Below are positions 11,490 through 22,375 of a DNA stretch of 64,000 nucleotides, piece by piece. The stretch comes from Anadara kagoshimensis. Taxonomy: Eukaryota > Mollusca > Bivalvia > Arcoida > Arcidae. Position numbers and translations under genes: made by a program. Numbering within the stretch: the first letter of the stretch is position 1; every line of letters starts with the position of its first letter. Location of the stretch: assembly GCA_021292105.1 (NCBI GenBank), contig CM037871.1:56132866-56196865 (forward strand), read 5' to 3'. The notes under the pieces are model-generated. The model ran no database searches. It saw only the letters and a program-made list of their open reading frames with translations, and was not told the DNA's origin.

Positions 11490-11690
11490 TTTTCCACTTA
11501 TGTCGAGGCAGTCAGTGCTACATAGTGGAAGAAAGCGGATACCCGGGGGAAACCACGGACCTTCCAAAGTAAAAACTTTCTAACACAAGGAGCTATCCAA
11601 GACTAGATAAGAACCAATACAGTAAAAGGCAATGTCATTCGTAAGCGCGCGATTTTAACCTATCGGCTACCGAGGTGCACTCCCTCTTTG
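11490..11690 (-). mobile_element. Degraded tRNA-derived SINE
   Basis: On the minus strand the right end reads CACCTCGGTAGCCGATAGGT then TAAAATCGCGCGCTTACGAA. This resembles the D-arm and anticodon arm of a tRNA, including an A-box-like TAGCCGATAGG. The left part has CACTTATGTCGAGGCAGTC and ATACCCGGGGGAAACCACGG, motifs that recur in degraded form at 30580-30660. The B box is not clear. Confidence 0.5.
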
Positions 11691-11842
11691 CTAGGGTGGT
11701 CACTGTAACCTACTTTCTAAAGTAATAATGATATATGACCTTGGTTGATTAGACGATAGCTATTTTACATGACCATCAAAGCTGATTTTGACATTCACAT
11801 TGGAAACGGTGGTCACTGTAACCTACTTTCTAAGGTCAAATG
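11691..11842. repeat. Short duplication ~110 bp apart
   Basis: GGTGGTCACTGTAACCTACT followed by TTCTAA occurs at about 11695 and 11808. Confidence 0.85.
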
Positions 11843-11984
11843 AATCATGGTATTTGTTGTGAATACTCAAAAGAACCTAGATTGCTCAGGCAATATAGCT
11901 TTTGCATATAATCATTGATGGTCCAAAAATTCTAAAATGTTCAAAATTTCAGTCTTGATCAGAATTTTGTACTAAGTCGTTGAG

Positions 11985-12060
11985 TCTGAATTTTGAGGGG
12001 TTTTGTTTTTTTTTTTTTGGGGGGGGGGGAGGGGGTGTGGGGTGGGGTTGGGGTTGGCAA
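11985..12060 (+). other. Poly-T followed by G-rich, quadruplex-capable tract
   Basis: A T homopolymer is followed by a run of nine or more G, then G5, G4 and G4 runs separated by one to three bases, ending GGGGTTGGGGTTGG. Four or more closely spaced G-runs fit the general G-quadruplex pattern on the plus strand. Confidence 0.6.
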
Positions 12061-12663
12061 GAGTTGTGACCTTAATTTGTAATTGTTTTGTTGTAATAGT
12101 GACGTAATCTGATCTTGTATCCACGTTGTTGTTAGGTATTACAAAAACATAATAAATTGGACTAAACATCCCTCATGTTAGTACGAAAATTTCACAAAAT
12201 ATGCACTGCACATCTTAACACCACAACTTTATGCCAATAAATCGTTCTATTTACTCCGTCACGTTTTAACAACGTGAATTCTATCTCCGTCTGCTCTTAA
12301 AGAGAACTTGTATCATGACACCATTTAAATTCAGGTCAAAACGCTAACTTGTAATAACTGGCACAATACGTTTAAAGCATAAATCGTATTCAATTTTAGA
12401 AAACTATTATTTTATTCAAAATGAAATTTGATCTGCCAGCTATGTTAAAATGATTTGTACACTGAGAAAATAGCACACTGCCAAGTAATTTTTTTTAATT
12501 CGTATTTAAAATATACATATGAATTAACAATTGTACCTTGCACACAGTCCGTCTTTATTCTACACATATAATGTTGTTGGCGTGTTAGCAATCCTTTCTG
12601 AAACTTAAGGAGGGGGGGGGGGGGGGTTAACAATGTGCAATGGAGCTTAAAGTGTCAAAGACA
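12061..12663. other. Intergenic DNA with a poly-G run near 12611-12627
   Basis: No gene or other repeat was recognised. Confidence 0.4.
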
Positions 12664-13560
12664 CTTATTGGTGCAAAAGAGCATAAGAAAGACATTTAAA
12701 ATCGAACACTAACACAATTATGTGCGCAAATAAGAACCAAACACCAAGCATTAAATAAACAACGGATGCAAAAGAGCGCCAAGCATAAAACAAATGGCGT
12801 GCAAAAAGTATTAATACTAAAACCAAAATAAACCACGGGTGCAAAGAAAACCAAGCAACTAAAACAAAATAGCGCCAAACACCATGCCAAAATGACGTGT
12901 GCAAAATAGCTCCAAACATTGAAATACGTGTTCAAAAAGAACACCAAATACCGAAATACGTGTTTAAGAACACAAATACCAAATGACGTGTGCAAAGAAC
13001 ACCAAATACAAATGACATGTGCAAAAGAACACCAAATACCAATGACGTGTGCAAAAGAACCCAAATACCAAATGACGTGTGCAAAAGAACACCAATACCA
13101 AATGCGTGTTCAAAAGAACAAAAAATACCAAATGACGTGTGCAAAGAACACCAAATACTAAATGACGTGGGCCCAAGGAACCATGCACCAAATAAACAAT
13201 AAGTGCAAATAGCACCAAGCATCAAAAGGCATGTGTAAAAGAACACCAAGCACCAAAAGGTCTGTGAAAACACAAGAACCCAGCACAATAACCAAAGAAC
13301 TATGTAAAAGAACAACATGCATTAAAGGGTGTGTACAAAAGAGCATCAAGCATCACATCAAAAGATCTTGAAACGAGTCTCATGCTCAAACGCCTTGTGC
13401 AAAAGAGGAAAATTAAAATAACTAACCTAACAACAAATATGTGCAAAAGAGACCCAGCACAAAATAAGGTATATGCAAAAAGCACAATGCCAAAAACACA
13501 TGTGTACGGAACACAATGTACAAAATACATATGAAAACGAACATCATGTGCCAAACAAAA
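12664..13560. repeat. 31-bp satellite array, about 27 copies, abutting the gap
   Basis: The core unit is AAGAACACCAAATACCAAAT followed by GACGTGTGCAA. The middle (12950-13170) is well conserved and both edges decay. The unit length of 31 is not a multiple of three and varies by one or two bases, so the open frames it creates on both strands are by-products of the repeat. The array stops 28 bases before the run of N, so its true right end is unknown. Confidence 0.9.
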
Positions 13561-13588
13561 GACATGTACCGTTCATCGGAGTTAACCT

Positions 13589-14588
13589 NNNNNNNNNNNN
13601 NNNNNNNNNNNNNNNNNNNNNNNNNNNNNNNNNNNNNNNNNNNNNNNNNNNNNNNNNNNNNNNNNNNNNNNNNNNNNNNNNNNNNNNNNNNNNNNNNNNN
13701 NNNNNNNNNNNNNNNNNNNNNNNNNNNNNNNNNNNNNNNNNNNNNNNNNNNNNNNNNNNNNNNNNNNNNNNNNNNNNNNNNNNNNNNNNNNNNNNNNNNN
13801 NNNNNNNNNNNNNNNNNNNNNNNNNNNNNNNNNNNNNNNNNNNNNNNNNNNNNNNNNNNNNNNNNNNNNNNNNNNNNNNNNNNNNNNNNNNNNNNNNNNN
13901 NNNNNNNNNNNNNNNNNNNNNNNNNNNNNNNNNNNNNNNNNNNNNNNNNNNNNNNNNNNNNNNNNNNNNNNNNNNNNNNNNNNNNNNNNNNNNNNNNNNN
14001 NNNNNNNNNNNNNNNNNNNNNNNNNNNNNNNNNNNNNNNNNNNNNNNNNNNNNNNNNNNNNNNNNNNNNNNNNNNNNNNNNNNNNNNNNNNNNNNNNNNN
14101 NNNNNNNNNNNNNNNNNNNNNNNNNNNNNNNNNNNNNNNNNNNNNNNNNNNNNNNNNNNNNNNNNNNNNNNNNNNNNNNNNNNNNNNNNNNNNNNNNNNN
14201 NNNNNNNNNNNNNNNNNNNNNNNNNNNNNNNNNNNNNNNNNNNNNNNNNNNNNNNNNNNNNNNNNNNNNNNNNNNNNNNNNNNNNNNNNNNNNNNNNNNN
14301 NNNNNNNNNNNNNNNNNNNNNNNNNNNNNNNNNNNNNNNNNNNNNNNNNNNNNNNNNNNNNNNNNNNNNNNNNNNNNNNNNNNNNNNNNNNNNNNNNNNN
14401 NNNNNNNNNNNNNNNNNNNNNNNNNNNNNNNNNNNNNNNNNNNNNNNNNNNNNNNNNNNNNNNNNNNNNNNNNNNNNNNNNNNNNNNNNNNNNNNNNNNN
14501 NNNNNNNNNNNNNNNNNNNNNNNNNNNNNNNNNNNNNNNNNNNNNNNNNNNNNNNNNNNNNNNNNNNNNNNNNNNNNNNNNNNNNNNN
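13589..14588. other. Assembly gap of exactly 1000 N
   Basis: The run of N is exactly 1000 bases, which indicates a placeholder and not a measured length. Two different satellites lie on either side, so the missing DNA is probably satellite of one or both kinds. Confidence 0.98.
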
Positions 14589-17500
14589 CAGGTCTTTACT
14601 GTAAGCGTTAAGCTTAGTGTTAAACTTTTCGACAGGTCTTTACTGTAATGCGTTTAAGCTTAGTGTTAAACTTTCGACAGGTCTTTACTGTTAATGCGTT
14701 AAGCTTAGTGTTAAACTTTCGACAGGTCTTTACTGTAATTCGTTGGCTTAGTGTTAAACTTTCGACAGGTCTTTACTGTAATTCGTTAAGCGTTAAGCTT
14801 AGTGTTAAACTTTCGACAGTCTTTTACTGTAATGCGTTAAGCTTAAGCTTAGTGTTAAACTTTCGACAGGTCTTTACTGTAATGCGTTAAGCTTAGTGTT
14901 AAACTTTCGACAGGTCTTTACTGTAAGCGTTAAGCTTAGTGTTAAACTTTCGACAGTCTTTACTGTAATTCGTTAGCTTAGTGTAAAACGTTCGACAGGT
15001 CTTTACTGTAATGCGTTAAGCTTAGTGTTAAACTTTCGACAGGTCTTTACTGTAATTCGTTGGCTTAGTGTTAAACTTTCGACAGGTCTTTACTGTAATG
15101 CGTTAAGCTTAGTGTTAAACTTTCGACAGGTCTTGACTGTAATGCGTTAAGCTTAGTGTTAAACTTTCGACAGGTCTTTACTGTAATTCGTTAAGCTTAT
15201 TGTTAAACTTTCGACAGGTCTTTACTGTAATTCGTTAAGCTTAGTGTTAAACTTTCGACATGTCTTTACTGTAATTCGTTAAGCTTAGTGTTAAACTTTC
15301 GACAGGTCTTTACTGTAATTCGTTAGCTTAGTGTTAAACTTTCGACAGGTCTTTACTGTAATGCGTTAAGCTTAGTGTTAAACTTTCGACAGGTCTTTAC
15401 TGTAATGCGTTAAGCTTAGTGTTAAACTTTCGACAGGTCTTTACTGTAATTCGTTGCTTGTGTTAAACTTTCGACAGTCCTTTACTGTAATTCGTTTACG
15501 CGTTAAGCTTAGTGTTAAACTTCCGACAGGTCTTTACTGTAATTCGTTAAGCGGTTAAGCTTTAGTGTTAAACTTTCGACAGGTCTTTACTGTAAAGCGT
15601 TAAGCGTTAAGCTTAGTGTTAAACTTTCGACAGGTCTTTACTGTAATGCGTTAAGCTTAGTGTTAACTTTCGACAGGTCTTTACTGTAATTCGTTGGCTT
15701 ATTGTGTAAACTTTCGACAGGTCTTTACTGTCATTCGTTGGCTTAGTGTTAAACTTTCGACAGGTCTTTTACTGTAATTTGTTGGCTTAGTGTTAAACTT
15801 TCGACAGGTCTTTACTGTAATGCGTTAAGCTTAGTGTTAAACTTTCGACAGGTCTTTACTGTAATGCGTTAAGCTTAGTGTTAAACTTTCGACAGTCCTT
15901 TACTGTAATTCGTTAAGCTTAGTGTTAAACTTTCGACAGGTCTTACTGTAATTCGTTAAGCTTAGTGTTAAACTTTCACAGGTCTTTACTGTAATTCGTT
16001 AGCTTAGTGTTAAACTTTCGAAAGGTCTTTTACTGTAATGCGTTAAGCTTAGTGTTAACTTTCGACAGGTCTTTACTGTAATGCGTTAAGCTTAGTGTTA
16101 AACTTTCGACAGGTCTTACTGTAATTCGTTGGCTTAGTGTTAAACTTTCGACAGTCTTTACTGTAATTCGTTAAGCGTTAAGCTTAGTGTTAAACTTTCG
16201 ACAGGTCTTTACTGTAATTCGTTAAGCGTTAAGCTTAGTGTTAAACTTTCGACAGTCTTTACTGTAATGCGTTTAAGCGTTAAGCTTAGTGTTAAACTTT
16301 CGACAGGTCTTACTGTAATTCGTTAAGCTTAGTGTTAAACTTTCGACAGGTCTTTACTGTAATTCGTTAGCTTAGTGTTAAACTTTTCGACAGTCTTTAC
16401 TGTAATGCGTTAAGCTTAGTGTTAAACTTTCGACAGGTCTTTACTGTAATGCGTTAAGCTTAGTGTTAAACTTTCGACAGGTCTTTACTGTAATTCGTTG
16501 GCTTAGTGTTAAACTTTCGACAGGTCTTTACTGTAATTCGTTAAGCGTTAAGCTTAGTGTTAAACTTTCGACAGGTCTTTACTGTAATTCGTTAAGCGTT
16601 AAGCTTAGTGTTAAACTTTCGACAGGTCTTTACTGTAATGCGTTAAGCGTTAAGCTTAGTGTTAAACTTTCGACAGGTCTTTACTGTAATGCGTTAAGCT
16701 TAGTGTTAAACTTTCGACAGGTCTTTACTGTAATTCGTTGGCTTATTGTTAAACTTTCGACAGGTCTTTACTCTCAATTCGTTGGCTTAGTGTTAAACTT
16801 TCGACAGGTCTTTACTGTAATTCGTTGGCTTAGTGTTAAACTTTCGACAGGTCTTTACTGTAATGCGTTAAGCTTAGTGTTAAACTTTCGACAGGTCTTT
16901 ACTGTAATGCGTTAAGCTTAGTGTTAAACTTTCGACAGGTCTTTACTGTAATGCGTTAAGCTTAGTGTTAAACTTTCGACAGGTCTTTACTGTAATTCGT
17001 TAAGCTTAGTGTTAAACTTTCAACAGGTCTTTACTGTAATTCGTTAGCTTAGTGTTAAACTTTCGACAGGTCTTTACTGTAATGCGTTAAGCTTAGTGTT
17101 AAACTTTCGACAGGTCTTTACTGTAATGCGTTAAGCTTAGTGTTAAACTTTCGACAGGTCTTTACTGTAATTCGTTGGCTTAGTGTTAAACTTTCGACAG
17201 GTCTTTACTGTAATTCGTTAAGCGTTAAGCTTAGTGTTAAACTTTCGACAGGTCTTTACTGTAATTCGTTAAGCGTTAAGCTTAGTGTTAAACTTTCGAC
17301 AGGTCTTTACTGTAATGCGTTAAGCGTTAAGCTTAGTGTTAAACTTTCGACAGGTCTTTACTGTAATGCGTTAAGCTTAGTGTTAAACTTTCGACAGGTC
17401 TTTACTGTAATTCGTTGGCTTAGTGTTAAACTTTCGACAGGTCTTTACTGTAATTCGTTAAGCTTAGTGTTAAACTTTCGACAGGTCTTGACTGTAATTC

Positions 17501-20500
17501 GTTGGTTTAGTGTTAAACTTTCGATAGGTCTTTACTGTAATTCGTTGGTTTAGTGTTAAACTTTCGACAGGTCTTTACTGTAATTAGTTGGCTTAGTGTT
17601 AAACTTTCGACAGGTCTTTACTGTAATTCGTTAGCTTAGTGTAAAACGTTCGACAGGTCTTTACTGTAATGCGTTAAGCTTAGTGTTAAACTTTCGACAG
17701 GTCTTTACTGTAATTCGTTGGCTTAGTGTTAAACTTTCGACAGGTCTTTACTGTAATGCGTTAAGCTTAGTGTTAAACTTTCGACAGGTCTTTACTGTAA
17801 TGCGTTAAGCTTAGTGTTAAACTTTCGACAGGTCTTTACTGTAATTCGTTAAGCTTAGTGTTAAACTTTCGACAGGTCTTTACTGTAATTCGTTAAGCTT
17901 AGTGTTAAACTTTTGACAGGTCTTTACTGTAATTCGTTAAGCTTAGTGTTAAACTTTCGACAGGTCTTTACTGTAATGCGTTAAGCTTAGTGTTAAACTT
18001 TCGACAGGTCTTTACTGTAATTCGTTGGCTTAGTGTTAAACTTTCGACAGGTCTTTACTGTAATTCGTTAAGCGTTAAGCTTAGTGTTAAACTTTCGACA
18101 GGTCTTTACTGTAATGCGTTAAGCGTTAAGCTTAGTGTTAAACTTTCGACAGGTCTTTACTGTAATGCGTTAAGCTTAGTGTTAAACTTTCGACAGGTCT
18201 TTACTGTAATTCGTTAAGCTTAGTGTTAAACTTTCGACAGGTCTTTACTGTAATTCGTTAGCTTAGTGTTAAACTTTCGACAGGTCTTTACTGTAATTCG
18301 TTAAGCTTAGTGTTAAACTTTCGACAGGTCTTTACTGTAATTCGTTAGCTTAGTGTTAAACTTTCGACAGGTCTTTACTGTAATGCGTTAAGCTTAGTGT
18401 TAAACTTTCGACAGGTCTTTACTTAATTCGTTAAGCTTAGTGTTAAACTTTCGACAGGTCTTTACTGTAATTCGTTAGCTTAGTGTTAAACTTTCGACAG
18501 GTCTTTACTGTAATTCGTTAAGCTTAGTGTTAAACTTTCGACAGTCTTTACTGTAATTCGTTGCTTAGTGTTAAACTTTCGATAGGTCTTTACTGTAATT
18601 TGTTGCTTAGTGTTAAACTTTCGACAGGTCTTTACTGTAATTCGTTGCTTAGTGTTAAACTTTCGACAGGTCTTTACTGTAATGTTTAAGCTTAGTGTTA
18701 AACTTTCGACAGGTCTTTACTGTAATGCGTTAAGCTTAGTGTTAAACTTTCGACAGGTCTTTACTGTAATTCGTTAAGCTTAGTGTTAACTTTCGACAGG
18801 TCTTTACTGTAATTCGTTGCTTAGTGTTAAACTTTCGACAGGTCTTTACTGTAATTCGTTGGCTTAGTGTTAAACTTTCGACAGGTCTTTACTGTAATTC
18901 GTTAAGCTTAGTGTTAAACTTTCGACAGGTCTTTACTGTAATTCGTTGGCTTAGTGTTAAACTTTCGACAGGTCTTTACTGTAATTCGTTGGCTTAGTGT
19001 TAAACTTTCGACAGGTGTTTACTGTAATTCGTTAAGCTTAGTGTTAAACTTTCGACAGGTCTTTACTGTAATTCGTTGGTTTAGTGTTAAACTTTCGACA
19101 GGTCTTTACTGTAATGCGTTGGCTTAGTGTTAAACTTTCGACAGGTCTTTACTGTTATTCGTTAAGCTTAGTGTTAAACTTTCGACAGGTCTTTACTGTA
19201 ATTCGTTAAGCTTAGTGTTAAACTTTCGACAGGTCTTTACTGTAATTCGTTGGCTTAGTGTTAAACTTTCGACAGGTCTTTACTGTAATTCGTTAGGCTT
19301 AGTGTTAAACTTTCGACAGGTCTTTACTGTAATTCGTTGGCTTAGTGTTAAACTTTCGACAGGTCTTTACTGTAATTCGTTAAGCTTAGTGTTAAACTTT
19401 CGACAGGTCTTTACTGTAATTCGTTGGCTTAGTGTTAAACTTTCGACAGGTCTTTACTGTAATTCGTTGGCTTAGTGTTAAACTTTCGACAGGTCTTTAC
19501 TGTATTTCGTTGCTTAGTGTTAAACTTTCGACAGGTCTTTACTGTAATTCGTTGGCTTAGTGTTAAACTTTCGACAGGTCTTTACTGTAATTCGTTGGCT
19601 TAGTGTTAAACTTTCGACAGGTCTTTACTGTAATTCGTTAAGCTTAGTGTTAAACTTTCGACAGGTCTTTACTGTAATGCGTTGGCTTAGTGTTAAACTT
19701 CCGACAGGTCTTTACTGTAATTCGTTGGCTTAGTGTTAAACTTTCGACAGGTCTTTACTGTAATTCGTTAAGCTTAGTGTTAAACTTTCGACAGGTCTTT
19801 ACTGTAATGCGTTGGCTTAGTGTTAAACTTTCGACAGGTCTTTACTGTAATTCGTTGGCTTAGTGTTAAACTTTCGACAGGTCTTTACTGTAATTCGTTG
19901 GCTTAGTGTTAAACTTTCGACAGGTCTTTACTGTAATTCGTTGGCTTAGTGTTAAACTTTCGACAGGTCTTTACTGTAATTCGTTGGCTTAGTGTTAAAC
20001 TTTCGACAGGTCTTTACTGTAATTCGTTGGCTTAGTGTTAAACTTTCGACAGGTCTTTACTGTAATTCGTTGGCTTAGTGTTAAACTTTCGACAGGTCTT
20101 TACTGTAATTTGTTAAGCTTAGTGTTAAACTTTCGACAGGTCTTTACTGTAATTCGTTGGCTTAGTGTTAAACTTTCGACAGGTCTTTACTGTAATTCGT
20201 TGGCTTAGTGTTAAACTTTCGACAGGTCTTTACTGTAATTCGTTAAGCTTAGTGTTAAACTTTCGACAGGTCTTTATTGTAATGCGTTGGCTTAGTGTTA
20301 AACTTCCGACAGGTCTTTACTGTAATTCGTTGGCTTAGTGTTAAACTTTCGACAGGTCTTTACTGTAATTCGTTAAGCTTAGTGTTAAACTTTCGACAGG
20401 TCTTTACTGTAATTCGTTGGCTTAGCGTTAAACTTTCGACAGTCTTTACTGTAATTCGTTAAGCTTAGTGTTAAACTTTCGACAGGTCTTTACTGTAATT

Positions 20501-21626
20501 CGTTAAGCTTAGTGTTAAACTTTCGACAGGTCTTTACTGTAATTCGTTAAGCTTAGTGTTAAACTTTCGACAGGTCTTTACTGTAATTCGTTAAGCTTAG
20601 TGTTAAACTTTCGACAGGTCTTTACTGTAATTCGTTAAGCTTAGTGTTAAACTTTCCGACAGGTCTTTACTGTAATTCGTTGCTTAGTGTTAAACTTTCG
20701 ACAGGTCTTTACTGTAATTCGTTAAGCTTAGTGTTAAACTTTCGACAGGTCTTTACTGTAATTCGTTAAGCTTAGTGTTAACTTTCGACAGGTCTTTACT
20801 GTAATTCGTTAAGCTTAGTGTTAAACTTTCGACAGGTCTTTACTGTAATTCGTTAAGCTTAGTGTTAAACTTTCGACAGGTCTTTACTGTAATTCGTTAA
20901 GCTTAGTGTTAAACTTCGACAGGTCTTTACTGTAATTCGTTGGCTTAGTGTTAACTTTCGACAGGTCTTTACTGTAATTCGTTAAGCTTAGTGTTAAACT
21001 TTCGACAGGTCTTTACTGTAATTCGTTGGCTTAGCGTTAAACTTTCGACAGGTCTTTACAGTAATTCGTTGGCTTAGTGTTAAACTTTCGACAGGTCTTT
21101 ACAGTAATTCGTTGGCTTAGCGTTAAACTTTCGACAGGTCTTTACTGTAATTCGTTGGCTTAGTGTTAAACTTTCGACAGGTCTTTACAGTAATTCGTTG
21201 GCTTAGCGTTAAACTTTCGACAGGTCTTTACAGTAATTCGTTGGCTTAGTGTTAAACTTTCGACAGGTCTTTACTGTAATTCGTTAAGCTTAGTGTTAAA
21301 CTTTCGACAGGTCTTTACAGTAATTCGTTGGCTTAGCGTTAAACTTTCGACAGGTCTTTACTGTAATTCGTTGGCTTAGTGTTAAACTTTCGACAGGTCT
21401 TTACTGTAATTCGTTGGCTTAGCGTTAAACTTTCGACAGGTCTTTACTGTAATTCGTTAAGCTAAGTGTTAAACTTTCGACAGGTCTTTACTGTAATTCG
21501 TTAAGCTAAGTGTTAAACTTTCGACAGGTCTTTACTGTAATTCGTTGGCTTAGTGTTAAACTTTCGACAGGTCTTTACTGTAATTCGTTAAGCTAAGTGT
21601 TAAACTTTCGACAGGTCTTTACTGTA
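14589..21626. repeat. 43-44 bp satellite array, ~160 copies
   Basis: The plus-strand unit is GCTTAGTGTTAAACTTTCGA, CAGGTCTTTACTG, TAATTCGTT. Two main forms differ at the junction: GTTAAGCTTAG (44 bp, creating an AAGCTT HindIII site) and GTTGGCTTAG (43 bp). A third has a duplicated GTTAAGC and runs longer. TAATGCGTT alternates with TAATTCGTT. Order-conserved blocks recur (see findings). The 14.6-16.4 kb part has many single-base indels. The last kilobase is enriched for GGTCTTTACAG and GCGTTAAAC variants. Repeat-made open frames inside are not genes. The right boundary is sharp at GTCTTTACTGTA. The monomer matches the end of the MITE at 25684-25907. Confidence 0.97.
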
Positions 21627-22104
21627 TATTTTCTTCTTCATTTATGTGGTTTAATCTGGTTTATCGATTTCAACAAATTAAAAATGAATGAATGGAATAA
21701 AATAGCTAAAACAAGAAACTTGAACAGATTATTTTTAAACTTTTGAAAACGTATAGAAACAAATTATCTGCATGCAGTATGGTAATTGATAAAATAGTAA
21801 AATTCAATGATGGATCAATGTTGAAGGTTGTCTGGTCTGAATAATCAGTCTATAAATAGTTCTTGTTAGGTGCTTGGTTTGCCTTTAGTGGCTTATACAG
21901 AAACGTTCAGACATACTTCATACCATTTCATAGTACATGTATTATATTTTCTGCTTCGAGATTTCCAATATTGTTATATTCTGCTTGTTTTACAAGGACT
22001 TGGAGTATCCAATATTGCATTCTACTTACACTCTCATTGAAGATGTCTCAGTGACACATTAGATGAAAGTCTCCAACAAAATGAAAACTATTGCACACAC
22101 ACAT
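21627..22104. other. Spacer between satellite and glycosyltransferase exon
   Basis: No convincing upstream exon of the glycosyltransferase gene was found here, though one may exist in this stretch or beyond the satellite. Confidence 0.4.
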
Positions 22105-22270
22105 ACGCGCTCGAGGCCGAGGCTAAATTCCATGGTGGACTGAGTTCGCGTGTTTTACTAAAATTTGCCAGTTTCAAAGTTCGTGCTTTGTTTGTTTGTT
22201 TTGTTTGTTGTTGTTGTTGTTTTTTTTTTCTTTTGGTTTGAGCATAGATTGGTATGTTTTTTTTTTTGTT
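22105..22270 (-). mobile_element. Element K, degraded copy
   Basis: Read on the minus strand it shows CAATCTATGCTCAAAC, AAGCACGAACTTTGAAACTG, AACACGCGAACTCAG and CACCATGGAATTTAGCCTCG, in element K order. T-rich expansions at 22215-22285 interrupt it. It ends about 100 bp before the splice acceptor of the next gene. Confidence 0.6.
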
Positions 22271-22375
22271 TTTTTTTTTTTTGGATATATACATGTACTT
22301 ATTTATTTATTTATTGTATAATTTTGACATATGACCAACAAACATGTTTCTAAATTTTAATATTTTATTTTTCAG

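Noticed and set aside
12696-13534. Overlapping open frames on both strands of the 31-bp satellite
   Set aside because: By-products of a low-stop repeat; the phase changes between copies.
14648-19475. Several long open frames inside the 43-44 bp satellite (peptides with repeated LNFRQVFTV and KLSTGLYCN)
   Set aside because: They are made of the repeat in shifting phase, break at single-base indels and have no initiation or splice context.
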